A DNA stretch of 64,000 nt from Ophioderma brevispina (Eukaryota > Echinodermata > Ophiuroidea > Amphilepidida > Ophiodermatidae): NCBI GenBank assembly GCA_023653785.1, contig JAMKCH010014290.1, forward strand, positions 1-64,000, given 5' to 3'. Each line of letters begins with the position of its first letter. Position 1 is the stretch's first letter. A program made the translations under genes and the position numbers. Below, piece after piece: positions 34,480 through 46,204 of the stretch. The notes under the pieces were generated by a model that saw only the letters and a program-made list of their open reading frames with translations, was not told the DNA's origin and searched no databases.

Positions 34480-34738
34480 GTTTTTGAAACACATTCCACT
34501 TTTGCAAGGTGAACCGTTTCACGATCTATGGCAAACTTGGAATGGGGTAAATTTAACAGCGGTTACATATAGCCTTTGTTTTCAAAACTAGTGAACCGTA
34601 TCAGACAAAAATGAACAGGAATGTACGAAACAAGTTCGTCATTCCGAATCGTTAGAAATTTTTAATAATCTATATTTTGAAATTTTAGTAGCCGACTGCG
34701 AGGATTGCATTTATTTTGGGACACCTGTTACTCCAAAA
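34480..34738 (-). mobile_element. Tc1/mariner-like end, right member of an inverted pair
   Basis: On the minus strand it reads ACAGGTGTCCCAAAATAAAT from a TA at 34739-34740 and matches 31412-31690 over about 260 bases. CAGGTGTCCCAAAA is a common Tc1/mariner-type terminus. It faces the left member, with 2.8 kb between them. Confidence 0.7.
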
Positions 34739-34744
34739 CCGCCA

Positions 34745-35160
34745 TAATCCAATTCAGGTGAATCTGAACTATTTGGATGAGCTCGGCTTTTACATTTTGG
34801 GTGTATTCGTCCTACCCAATTCCTATACCATACCAACCATCACCATCCACCCTAATCTGTCACTTTCCCTTTATAATCCTAACCAACCTTAATCCTAACT
34901 TTATCTTAATCCTAACAGTAAGTAAAGTATGTCCATCAATCCTAAACCCATAGCCATTAGCCTAACTCGTAGCCTACGCCCAACCATATTAATCCAATTT
35001 CATATTACACGAACTATCTGAACGGTGTAATGTGTAGTGCTTTTGCGATGCAACAATCTCTATTTTAACACTAATTCCTAAGTTGACTCCCTAACTATCT
35101 GTGCTAAGATTATCGTTAACCATTGGCCACATTTACCACTACCATTAACGCTACAGAAAT
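34745..35160. other. Intergenic DNA with CCTAACC-rich patch
   Basis: TCCTAACC and CCTAAC units recur irregularly between 34875 and 34990. They are not telomeric (the spacing and unit vary). Nothing else recognised. Confidence 0.4.
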
Positions 35161-35164
35161 GTTG

Positions 35165-35775
35165 TTTAAAGTTCAAACATATTTACAAGGGGCTTCAACA
35201 GCTGTTTTATCGTAGTAACAGCCGTTTACGGGTTCAAAAGCTTTTAACCGATTTCCAATCGTTAGGTGATTAAACAGTAGTTTAAAGGGGTCAAATAATG
35301 TTTAAAAGTTGAAACATTTGCTAACGGATGGAACGGTTTAAGGTTGAAGCAGTTTTTTACGTAACGGGGTATAACAGTTGCTTAACGGGGTTGGAACGTT
35401 TGTTGTTTAACGGGTTTAAACAGTTACTGATGCAAACAGTTTTAACTGGTTTTTTTATAAACCCTTGTTTTAACGGGTTGTTAAAACACTTGTTTTAAAA
35501 CGGTTGTTTAAGGGGTCAACAGTTTGTTTACGGTTTTAAAACTTGTTTCACGGGTTTAAATCGTTGTTTAATGGTTCAAACAGTTGTTTAATTTTAATGT
35601 GTTTTAACGGATTCAAACAATCGGTTGAGGTGTTCAAACTGTAAGTTTAAGGGGTTCACACAGTTGTTTATGATTTAACAGTTTTTTACTGATTCAAACA
35701 TTTTTAATTGATTGCAATAGTTGTTTAAGGGTTCAAACAGTTTGTATAACGAGTGCAAGAATTGGCTTAACGTGT
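35165..35775 (+). repeat. Degenerate 21-bp minisatellite (GTTTAACGGGTTCAAACAGTT)
   Basis: Units of the form GTTTAACGGGTTCAAACAGT recur about 25 times over 600 bases with many substitutions. Clear examples lie near 35400-35425, 35505-35530, 35560-35590, 35635-35665 and 35727-35745. The array is strand-biased: on the plus strand AAACAGTTGTTT and GGGTT motifs alternate. Confidence 0.8.
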
Positions 35776-36090
35776 TAACTTTCTTATGAATATGACTAAC
35801 GTATCGATATTCTCAACCCTTCTCTCCCTATGAACTTGTTTTCTAGGTTTAAAAGACCTTAGTCGGTTCCATTATTATTAAAGAAATACTTCATGCTACA
35901 GAAGTCCTTTTACTTTATTTATATATTCCCTGTATATGAAAAAGCCCGAAGAAAAATATTGGCATTAAAGCCTGAGCAGGAATGGTAGCTGAGAATTCTG
36001 GGATATGACTTGCAATTTCGGTTATTCTTGTAATTCAGAAAAGAGAAACCGTTGCCCCCAATCTTTCAAAAATCAATTAAGCGAGAGAAG

Positions 36091-36109
36091 TTACTGAAAA
36101 AAAGAAAAG

Positions 36110-36146
<37 letters not shown>
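36091..36146. repeat. A-rich homopolymer tract
   Basis: Mostly A with three G interruptions, including an uninterrupted run of about 30 A. Confidence 0.95.
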
Positions 36147-36503
36147 CTTTAAAATTAATGAAAAATGCCTGTGAACCCCGCAAACAAATCAATTAGGTGG
36201 GGAAGTTGGTTGGAAACGTGGAAAGAATATTTTAGGTGTCTAATACAAAACAGGTGGAATTTCAATTAAGACGAACCCAATCTTCAAATCAACCAGAATG
36301 ATAACATCACTACTACGCCTTATAGTTTTAGAAGAAAAATCCCGAGCCCATATTGATGTAAGATTTTTACGGGTTATTTAAAAGATGATATAAATATAAT
36401 ATGTTTACCCCGTTTCACACGCGTAATGTGTAAAATAATGGAACACATTTCTATAAGAAGCATCATGTAGCGCAAGAGCGTGAGTTCTACCCATACTGTG
36501 TAT

Positions 36504-37034
36504 TTAAAGCTGGCACTGGCACTTTTCATAAAATATAAATTTCTTCAATTTGCTCTCAAATGATAGTCAGGCCATTGGAAGACAGAGATATATTTTACAC
36601 ATAAAAATAACATACCCCAAAAGATATGGACATTGATATGAGATAACGACCTCCAGGTAATTTGTAGACAACTTTAAGTTTTCCATCAACTTTAATCAAT
36701 AATGTGTATATTACATGAATATTTTTGACTCGTACTCCACTGATTATTAAAAGCCACATAGGTTATAGACCTGTCAAATAGTGTGCATAGTGTGAGAAAT
36801 ATGCATACGGAGTCGTGTTCTTGTGTTAAAGCCATTTTCGTTGTCGATGAATTAACCTCGCCGGCTACTTTAAATTATAAAATCGTTCTGTATACCCATA
36901 AGGAAGCTGAATTTGGTCCTTAATCATGTTCGGGTGAAGACTTTTTTATATAAAAGCTTTACAACCATCAAAATATCGTTTGGAAAAATCTTGAGGGCGG
37001 CACTATTTTTCAAATGTGCCATTGTCTCTTTTAA
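36504..37034 (+). mobile_element. MITE family M5, copy 1
   Basis: This is bounded by TTAA at 36504-36507 and 37031-37034. The left end reads AGCTGGCACTGGCACTTTTC. The right end, inverted, reads AAGAGACAATGGCACATTTG, a similar inverted end. The body is homologous to 38169-38727 throughout, sharing ATTTCTTCAATTTGCTC, AAATAACATACCCCAAA, TATAAAAGCTTTACAACCAT. The 531-bp element has no coding capacity. Confidence 0.7.
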
Positions 37035-37405
37035 TACACGCTGCATGTGAACCTCATTCTGGCAGGAACTTTTTCTAGGAGAGTTTAAAAATTTCACTGT
37101 TCACACTCTATATGGGAAATATAAACATCACATTTTGTTTGCCCTATTCTGCTATTTTAAAAAATAGGCTAAAATATAGAAATATTGCCGAAAATGATTA
37201 TTTTGGTCTTGATAATATTGAGTTATACGTAAGAGTGCATTCCCTATTTGTTTGGGGTGTTTTTTTTTATTTCCTTTAAAAAATTTCAGAAATTACATTA
37301 TAAATTTGTATACTACTACTCAAAATTGCAGCAATAAGCGACACTAAAATTCTATCATTCACCCTTCTCATGTAGCTCTGCACTATATTGTCGTGTGAAA
37401 ACGGC

Positions 37406-37765
37406 TATTGACAAGGATTTTTTTTGAGGATATAGATTTCTCTCAAATTGGCCCTGGATCGGTTTGTCAGACCTCCTACCTAAACGTTTTCGAAGGTTTA
37501 TTGGACAAACAACACGAAAGTAAACCGCAAATGTTGTTTTTGAACTGCCTGCTATGCATCGTCCCTATAGGAAACCATGCTAAGAATTTCTGTCTTGCAA
37601 CGACAGAAATTACGTAACTCCTCATCCTTAAAGACGGCGTATTCGGCTTTATTCACTTCAGGTGTGATCTAAATACAATTGGTAGCATTCCAATAGGGGC
37701 AAAAACCTGGGTTCAAAAAAAAAATGAGCCACTTCCTCTCTGGAATGTCCTCATGTATCTGTTAA
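37406..37765 (+). mobile_element. MITE family M6, copy 1
   Basis: This is homologous to 51490-51870 and to the reverse complement of 61565-61926. Shared blocks include CAGACCTCCTACC.AAACGTTTTCGAAGG, GAACTGCCTGCTAT, GGAAACCATGCT, and TCGGCTTTATTCACTTCAGG. It ends with ATGTCCTCATGTATCTG and TTAA at 37762-37765. The left terminus is eroded. It lies between the two M5 copies. Confidence 0.75.
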
Positions 37766-38168
37766 AGCTGATGTCATGGCTTTAGACAAACCACGCTTAC
37801 ACGACAATTGTGTTAAATTGCAAATTACTTGATATTAAAACAAGTTTTTAGGCTTATTTCATTTCAGATTAGGTTTAAATATAGAAGAAGCAATACCAAA
37901 AAACCGCATGCTTTGGTACAAAAATGCCATTGTCATAACACAATGTGTCCCAAGATGTTTTCCTTTTCAGGTAATAGAACATAGGTGAAGATTCTGATAC
38001 AAAATAAGCGGAATTCTCACTTACACATTTCTGGGCACAATTACAACGCATGTACCCTGCGCTTTATCGTGCATCCACGGAATAAAGCTAATGACACAAA
38101 GTGGAAGGTTAGATGTAATTAAGCCCAATGTGTTTTAGCATTTGAAACAGCGTACAACTAAGCCGTGT

Positions 38169-38727
38169 TTTCAAGCGGCACTGGCACATTTTTCACAAAA
38201 TTGAAAATTTCTTCAATTTGCTCCTCAAATGATAGTCATGCCATTGAAAGAACAGAGATATTTTTACACATAAAAATAACATACCCCAAACAGATAGGGC
38301 CATTTAATAAGAGGATCATACATCTAGGTACATTTTGTAGCCCATTTTTTTTAAAAAGTTTTCCATAACTATTAATCAACAATGTTATATTCCGAATATT
38401 TTTGACTTCGTACACACTGAATATTAAAACCACAAAGGTTATAGACCCGTCAAACAGTGTACATAGCCGTGAGAAACAGGCATACGGCGTGCTTGTTTCT
38501 TGGCTTAAACGCCATTTTTTCGTCGTCTTGCCTGAATTGCGCCGTCCGCCGGCGACGCTAATTACAAAATCTTCCGTTTACCCATAAGGAAACTGATTTG
38601 GTCTTAATTATTTCGGGTGCGGGCTTTTGTATATAAAAGCTTTACAACCATGCAAAAATATCGATAATATATCGATTTTGAAAAACATTGAGGGCGCACT
38701 ATTTTTCAAATGTGCATGTCTCTTTAA
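38169..38727 (+). mobile_element. MITE family M5, copy 2
   Basis: Second copy of the 36504-37034 element in the same orientation, ending with TGCATGTCTCTTTAA (TTAA 38724-38727). The left TTAA is changed to TTCA. Reading frames of 61-67 codons inside are incidental. Confidence 0.7.
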
Positions 38728-38729
38728 TT

Positions 38730-39670
38730 TTATGTTTTTTCTATTAAACCACTCTATATGTGGGCAATAATTATATTAATACCCTTCGTACTTTGTACCA
38801 TGTGCTTCATTCCGTTTATGTATAAACCATTCTATCGACTACTTGCGGAAGTTATTGTGTGACTTGCCACATCTCACCCTGAGTCCAATTATAAATACCG
38901 CAAAAATACTCATATGATGAAATATGTTAAAGTTAATTTTTGTGTCTGACAATTTATTAGATTCTGTGCAGGTTGAGTGTGTTAAGGCAGACTGACGCTG
39001 TCATTTCCATTGGCGCGAATTACCTTGCTTTTCCGTACTACTATAGTACATTATTATGATTAGCAAGTTATTACAAAACAAAGTACGACAGGAAAAAAAT
39101 CTCAAATGTCTACTCAACGGCAGACAGTATCTGCATTTGGGAATTGGAAAAGACATGCATTAAACTTGCTTCGCAATTGGCCATGATGTAGCCACAATTA
39201 AAAATCAAGTCGTCTCCACAGCATGCAAATGTGGAAGCAGCGTTTTATTCGAATAGCATCGAATTAGAGATAAAATTAATGGTATTGTTTTAAGATCCAC
39301 CGGGTGGTAAAGGTGCAGTTCAATGACGTAATAGCCATGCGCATAAGGAGTAATATCTTAATTGAAACGGGATTTTCGTAAAGGAGCACTACTGTTTTGC
39401 TTGTTCTTAAAGGCAATAATATCTGACTAATTACGCTTTTTATTCGTAAAATGTGAATCGGATGCCGGATTGTCATAAGAACTATACATAGAACTAGCTA
39501 ATTGTGGGGACACAAGGCTTAAAATAACAGGTTTAGAAATGCAAATTTGAACATGTTTAGATCGGTTTGGAAAACCTAGATGTTTAAATGCTAACGTTAG
39601 CAATATCTAAAAACAGGAGTTTTTGGGCATCGCCTCTAAATACAGAATTTCTAAATTTCTTAAACACTAT
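38730..39670. other. Intergenic DNA, no feature recognised
   Basis: No gene or repeat family recognised. Confidence 0.4.
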
Positions 39671-39674
39671 TTTA

Positions 39675-39832
39675 CAGACTAACCAACCAACCAAGTTGCA
39701 ACCAACTAAGCAACCAACCTGCACCCAACCAACTGCAAGCATCAACCATCCAACGACCGACCGACCGACGCAACCACTGACCGACCAGATCGACCCGACC
39801 CAACCGACCCACCCAACAACCAGCCGTAAAGC
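39675..39832. repeat. CCAA / CCGA tetranucleotide-rich tract
   Basis: AACCAACCAACCAAG grades into CGACCGACCGACCGACG and CCCAACCGACCCACCCAAC. A degenerate tetranucleotide repeat; the Pro/Thr-rich frame within is an artefact. Confidence 0.85.
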
Positions 39833-40194
39833 GACACATCTATAGACTTTTGTGCCGATGTTGTCCCATGCCAGCTATTCATGCCAGACGACAGAATGAA
39901 TCTTTTTTCTCGGATTGCATCGTCTATCTTTTGTTTTAAAAGCACGTCAACCCGGTTGAATTGTCAATATTTTGAATGAAGAAGGAAATAGTGGAGTATG
40001 AAGCACGTTAACATAATATTTCTATAATTTCAGCATTGAAAGGAAGTTCAGCTTAAATTACCGGAACACGAGAAATCGATTGCTCACACATGAAATCTGG
40101 CAGGCGTAGACGAAAGCATGATAATAATGATTGAGAAACGGAGAAAATCATTCAGGGTCTTGTAAATATATCTATTTTGAAGGCAAATTAAGAC

Positions 40195-40362
40195 GCAAGG
40201 GAAGAGAGCGTGAGAATTGGAGCGATAATTGAGGGAGGAGGAATGGGAGAGAAGGAGAGAGGAATGCGAGCGAGAGAGAGAGAGAGAGATGAGAGAGAGA
40301 AATGAAAAATGGGAAAGAGAAAAGGAGAGAGCGAGAGCGAGATGGAGATGAAGGGAATAAAA
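40195..40362. repeat. GA-rich purine tract
   Basis: GAGAGAGAGAGAGAGA with GGAGA and GAGCGAGA variants, almost no pyrimidines on the plus strand. The flanking DNA (40030-40190) weakly resembles 46060-46200, which also precedes a GA tract, suggesting a shared retroposon with a GA-rich segment. Confidence 0.8.
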
Positions 40363-41495
40363 TATATCTCAGAAGCGGTCCTTGACTGACCAAAGCGGAT
40401 TAATGAACTTGTAAAGGTGCAACAAAGAGATTTCAGTCATTCAATTTTCTTTGATATGTAGCCGTTAATATGCAAACAAAAGGCGATTTTTATGCTTCTA
40501 TTTCAATATAAAAAATAGGCTAAATTTGCTATGTGCTCCTATAGGGAAATGAGAGAATTTCACGTTTTTTGTAACAATTAAACGTTCTAAACTTATTAGT
40601 CTCAGATGGGGTTATTTTTGTAGAAAGATTTCCACCAGTGCAAAAGTCAGAATTTTAATATTTTTAGGGACAACTCTTAGTGTGAAATCTCTCGTTGCAC
40701 CTTGAATACGAAAAGCGAGTGGACTCCAGACACACAGATACGCCTTCTTCTCACAGAAGTCATGGTAAAGTAGGCAAATTAAATTTAGACGGAATAAAAA
40801 ATTGGACTGGTATGCAATATCATTGTAAGGTTAAGGAACAACACCACCCTTTGAAATCGTACAAACGTTTGACACTCTAGGAAGGATTCTAGCGTTAATC
40901 TGGGTGTACAGAAGAAAACACATTAATTACCCTGATCAAAATTTATACCTTCGTTGCCATGGAAAAGAAAACCATGGCAACGCCAGGTCAATTGTTGTAT
41001 TCCTGCACAAAGTAGAAAGATTTACAAACACGAAAGGGGATTTTGTATGGATTTGTGCCTGTAGTCCCTTTGGGCAGTGGCTGATACACGCAAAAGGCGT
41101 TAATTCAAAATTGGTGTAATATAACGTTATAGCGGGGGAGAAAAAAATATCTTGAAAATACTGTAGATGGGAATTTATTTTAGACTTAGGTTTGAGTTCA
41201 AGAATACATATTCGCTCAATGTTATGCGTAAGAGCTTTCAGATCGAACTAATCTTTTTTCAACAAGCATGACTGCAAGTCCAAGGGCTTAATGACCGCCG
41301 TAAATTGTTTTGACATATCTAAAGGCACCATGGGCCTTATCTCTTATGATACGTACTTTACAGAGAAAAAAGTGGAAAAAAAATACATTGTATAATTCTT
41401 CAAGAACAACTCGTGATGGGTCCTAAAATATGTGATATTTCCAAATTGCTAATATTTTAAGGGGTTGCGAGTGCGTGTTGGGTCAGTACAAGTGA

Positions 41496-41817
41496 TTAAA
41501 GGGGTTGTTCCAGAATGAGTCGGTGTGTTTCTATATTGAATATGAGAGCCTGGCACTTGAACATACGTCCATCAAGTACCGTGGAAAACAACTTGCGGTT
41601 GTGATGGTAGAAGCCATAATGCATATTGCAAAGGCATATTCAATACCGTACTAATATGCTGGTTACCATAATAGGTGGTTTCTTGTTTATATCTTTGGAA
41701 TGAAGTGGGATTGAGGGCTCAAAATGTAAGGGCAACAAGAAAACAAGGCTTTCATCAGATATTAACATCGATACTACTTCCGAGTCCCAAGGACTATCGA
41801 GAAAATCACACTTTTAA
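41496..41817 (+). mobile_element. MITE family M4, copy 1
   Basis: This begins at TTAA (41496-41499) with AGGGGTTGTTCCAGAATGAG. It is homologous to 61144-61528, sharing GAGCCTGGCACTTGAACATACG, CCATCAAGTACCGTGGAAAACAA, TTATATCTTTGGAATGAA, and TTTCATCAGATATT. A plausible right border is TTAA at 41814-41817. Terminal inverted repeats are not evident, so the class is less certain than M1-M3. Confidence 0.6.
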
Positions 41818-41819
41818 GA

Positions 41820-43100
41820 AAACTAAGGACAAACCTGATTTGAAAAAGGTAACAAAACACATTCCCATACGAGGCACGGACTCAATGTTCACTGTAAACA
41901 TTTGTGTCCAGATCTAGACATGTCTTAGGTGACATGTCGTAATTTACGACCCCACCTTTTCACCTCATCACACCCCACAAAAGAAGAGAGTAGGGAGAGA
42001 GAAAAGTGTTTTCCCTATACCTTAATTCTTCCGTACAATATGACAGGTCAGAAAAAAAACGTACCCTGACTTGTGGCCGCCTTTTTGCATCATTAAGTGA
42101 TGATATATCTCCAAATATGCGGTCATCAGCCGAAAGCTTTACATTACTAGATTCTGATGATTACAAGATCTTCTCCACCATATAGGACGAGTAACGTCTT
42201 TCTAATTCTGACCAGTCCGTTTTGTGCTATGTCCACGGATTCCATTTAATACACGGCGTCAACGAAGCCAAATCAACTGTCCCCAAGGTAATACACCACT
42301 AAATGGCTGCCGTAAGATCAAAGAAATTTGGGTGGACGACTTTGGCATGGCATCTGGACCAAGTAGGCTTTAAATGTCTGAAGTGCACTAGTTATTAAGA
42401 AAGTGATTAAAATTTCATGATTGACAGTGTAGGACTGGTATGTTTTCTCAAACTAAGCGGCATTTGGACATGTGAATTTGAGGAATTTTACTCCGCGGTC
42501 AGCCATTTCACATCGATTTGCAAATTACCAACTTGGGCGACTATTGAGAATCTGGGGTTGCCGGTCTGACATCGGGCAAGTTTGGTGATTCGTAACTAAA
42601 AAATTTTTCTGGTCATCATATGTTCAAAATTTAGTTATTTGGTGATTTCAGCTTGTACTTTGGGGTGATGTTGTTGTATTTAGTCTGTGAGAGTTTTAAA
42701 TGTGAAAGAAACATGCTCAAAGTTGCCATTTTTTCCATAGACTACTGTGTATAAGTGAGTTAGTGGTGTGTAACCCAAAGGGGTTATGTCTATAAGTGTT
42801 ATCTTGATGATGTAAAATTTCCTGATTATGTTAAGAATATTTCAAAGATTTTTTTTGATGTGTCATGTTTGGTATACAAAACAAGAAAATACATAAACAT
42901 TTTCTCCCTCTAAAAGTTAATGGTTGTTTGTTTGTTTGTATGTTATGCTTTCATTCAACTCTTCCAAGTAACCTTGTTTTTCAAATGATTTTTATGAGCT
43001 CTAGCGATAAGGGTAAAGAAAGGGTCATCCATCATCATGGTAAATTGTGACTACATTTTGTCGGGTTAAACATCGCCAAATATTTGTGCACTCAATAATA
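41820..43100. other. Intergenic DNA with a short repeat shared with 45470
   Basis: About 45 bases at 42290-42335 (ATACACCACTAAATGGCTGCCGTAAG) match 45472-45517. No larger element was delimited. No gene seen. Confidence 0.4.
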
Positions 43101-43104
43101 CCTT

Positions 43105-43347
43105 CAGGAGATGATTTGCTTCGCCTAACGCCGTTCATTTTCCGTGAACAGAGTACAAAACTTTCAGACTACTTCATTCAAAAGACTGTGGATTGACCTA
43201 TACCTAACCAACGGAATGATCTTTATAGCATATTAAAGCTAATAACATAACCTTTCCGTTGATACTACGTTTGTGGGGAGATATGTTACTTAAAGATGGA
43301 AAATGACGGGCACAATCAGGGTCCAGTTTGTTTTTACTTACGCTGTA
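43105..43347. mobile_element. Tc1/mariner-like MITE, right part, second copy
   Basis: Homologous to 27790-28037. It ends with TTTTTACTTACGCTG followed by TA at 43346-43347, that is, TACAGCGTAAGTAAAAA on the minus strand. More diverged at the terminus than the first copy. The left end was not found. Confidence 0.5.
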
Positions 43348-43649
43348 TTATGTTATATCGAATTGTACTACAAAATATCAAGATCACATTTAAAGCCAAT
43401 GTGCGTGGGCATCTTTTAATTTCCTGTAATTTTTAAGATTGAGGTTAAATGGTTTATAACTGCTGAATCTTGACGTCAAGACCATTGTAATTGAAAAAAA
43501 TTAAAACTATTATCGCAAAATTTAGGCGAGACAAATGATGTACTTCTTTAGGACTCATGTTTAAACATGTGTTGTTTTGCGGAAAACATTTCCACGAATA
43601 ATTATGTTACCACTCTTGACCTCCGTTTATATTTACCAATAAAAACATA

Positions 43650-43880
43650 TGATGATGATGATGATGATGATGATGACGATGATGATGACGATGATGATGA
43701 CGATGATGATGACGACGATACTGATGATGATGATGATGATACTGATGATGATACTGATGATGATACTGATGATGACGACGACGATGATGATGATTGTCAT
43801 CATCACCACAACCACCACCATTCCGTATTTACCACTATCACCACCACCAACACCGCAACCACAATATTACAGCACCAATA
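43650..43880. repeat. (GAT/GAC)n microsatellite switching to (CAT/CAC)n
   Basis: About 145 bases of GAT with GAC and ACT variants are followed at 43797 by CATCATCACCAC units. The strand switch makes the junction (GATGATGATTGTCATCATC) a palindrome. The poly-Asp reading frame of 125 codons is an artefact of the repeat. Confidence 0.9.
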
Positions 43881-44600
43881 TTATAATGATCTAGAAACAC
43901 CTTCCTTAATTATCGATTTCGATCTTGTCTCCATGATAGAATAGCCTACAAAATTTCGTTATAATATTGAAATAAATCTCCACTCAAACGGAAATCGAAC
44001 GAAAAAAATCATGTTTTTTTAAGTTCGTCAGAAACACTACTCCTGCATATGTCAACTTTTCAATTACCAGGCATGAGCTTTCATTTCCATTTTTAGGTTT
44101 CCCTAAAATCAACTCAAATCTTTTGACATATTTTGTCTCTGACATTTTAAATACAAACGTGAAGAGGTTTCAAATTGCACAAATCGATCGGGATAATAAT
44201 GTTACAGAAAATATCGTGGGTAAACTGTGGAAAAAAAAAAACATGTAAACAAGACAATCGGTAAAAGAATCCGTGGTAAATCCCGTTTGCAAGCAAGGAC
44301 CCGCTATCAAGCGAAAGACAAATCGTGTAGTATTACGAAACTAATCTCACTTAATGCGGGACAGATTTAATTTAGATCAGGTTCCCAATAGAATCCCTTT
44401 GTAGTTCGCTATAGCAAACATAATCCCCTAGTATGAGATTGATTACAATGAAATCGGGCATGAAGAAAAAATGATTTGGTTGAATTTCCAGTGTATTCGG
44501 TATGTTACGAAAAGTCTTGCTGATTTTCAAGATAACAAGTTTAAATGTTCCATTTAAAAAATATTCTTTAAACTTCAACCAAGGACCCTTTCAACCAGAT

Positions 44601-44762
44601 GTGGCAGGAGATATAGTCCTCCGGGCTCACAGTCCGGGAACAATGGTAAACAATAGGGCAATCGATTCAGTTGACTCTTCACGCAACATTAGTTTCAAGC
44701 TTTATTCCGCTGTCGGCTATGGGGCCCGGACTATGATACCTGCCGGACTATGATTACTTTCA
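44601..44762. mobile_element. Small foldback element with CATAGTCCGG ends
   Basis: The left arm contains ATAGTCCTCCGGGCTCACAG and TCCGGG. The right arm, inverted, contains ATAGTCCGGCAGGTATCATA and GTCCGGG. A related segment is found at 52005-52083. It ends five bases before the M3 copy at 44768. Confidence 0.5.
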
Positions 44763-44767
44763 CACCT

Positions 44768-45238
44768 TTAGAGCAATAATAGTACATTTTTAAGCGTACC
44801 CCATTTCAAAATTTGATATTTTTGCGAACGGTAATGCTCAAATGTGCGTATTTGTCATATAAGAAGCGATTTTGTAATTAGAATCGGGATCCCCGATTGT
44901 AATTTAACCGTCCATTGGGAAATAGTGCCACCTCACGAAAATAACCTGTAACTTCACTCGCCTGAACCAACGTAACAACTAATGGATGAGCGTAGACACG
45001 AACATGGCGCTATTTCCGCGCTATTTAATCATATTCATATTGGAAGGACTTTTCCAGCAGCCTGATTTTTTTTTATCGGGATCCGATATTAATTATCCTA
45101 TTTACAAAATACCTTATTTTGGGATACATAGACAAGTTTGAGCTTTGCCATTCACAGGTATAGTTAAGTAGCCAATTATCAATGCAACCTTGCAAAAATC
45201 TCACATTTTTTTTGGAAATTGGGGCGCTCTTGCTTTAA
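44768..45238 (+). mobile_element. MITE family M3, copy 1
   Basis: This starts at TTAG (a changed TTAA) with AGCAATAATAGTACATTTTT and ends with GGGGCGCTCTTGCTTTAA (TTAA 45235-45238). It is homologous throughout to 50034-50594, with shorter terminal regions. The shared interior includes AATAGTGCCACC, GCCTGAACCAA, TAATGGATGAGCG, and CTTTTCCAGCAGCC. Confidence 0.75.
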
Positions 45239-45717
45239 GTCAATGGCTTATGAGATGGCTTCTCAAATGATCTATAACTAGCCTTCTTTGCACTCATTTT
45301 GAATGCGCTTGTCTCGCTGATTACGGATATGATAATGGAATTGCAAAATGTAATATTTTTGAAAAAAAATAAACACAGCGTGATCAGAGTCCCAGAAGCC
45401 CCATGGAATTAAAAACCTCATTGTTAAGACTTTTGGGGCTATCCTTGTGGTACTCAATTATACATAGGTTATACACCACTAATCTGGCTGCCGTAAGGAT
45501 AAAAAAAATCTTGGGTAGAATATTTTCTTGCATACATGCATCTGAAAACAAAATCCCAGCAATTTGTTTTTTCTCAGAATTCCACTGCACCTGTCTCTCA
45601 AAGGTTTCACGCGTGAATCGTTTGTGCCAACCGAAAATTTTCCAGCACACCGGCGGTACTGAAATTGTACAGACACAAATAAACGAGATAGAGCGATGGA
45701 TTTATGCGACAATTGAA

Positions 45718-45890
45718 AATAAATAAATATAAATAAATAAATATGAAATATAAATAATATAACTATATAAATAAAATAAATAAATAAAAATAAATACAAA
45801 ATAAATAAAAAATATAAAAAAATTAAATAAAAATAAATAAAAATAAAAAAAAATAAATAAATAATGAAATAAATAAAAAAATTAACAAAC
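45718..45890. repeat. (AAAT)n microsatellite
   Basis: AAATAAATAAATA-type tract about 170 bases long with TATA and A-run interruptions. The minus-strand Phe/Ile/Leu-rich reading frame is an artefact. Confidence 0.9.
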
Positions 45891-46204
45891 AACGGGTCAC
45901 TAATGCGCCCGAGAGCTCAGAGATTTAAACCAATTTTTGGCTGATCTTCGTATGCTTTGTTAAACACAGACATCGAAATATTGGATTTTCAATTTTCGGA
46001 AAAACATTGAGTATAGTGTATGGAATAGGATCTTATTTCTATATTTTAAACATGGCCAGGGAGTAAAGCTAACCTACCGGGAACAAAAACCGAGAAAGAA
46101 ATTCAATTTGTTTCAAACCCGCTAACAGAAAGGCGTATAGACTCGAATACGAAACGGGTTCATAATAACGAAGAAATGGTGAAAATCGTTTGCAGACTAC
46201 ATAA

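Noticed and set aside
31412..34738. Calling one intact 3.3-kb Tc1/mariner element
   Set aside because: No transposase between the ends, and the interrupted M2 copy does not resume after the right end, so a single clean insertion is not supported.
34875..34990. CCTAACC units as interstitial telomeric repeat
   Set aside because: Spacing and unit sequence are irregular; only isolated matches to TTAGGG/CCCTAA-like motifs.
43567..43944. 125-codon frame with a poly-Asp run
   Set aside because: Follows from the GAT/GAC microsatellite; flanking codons show no motif.
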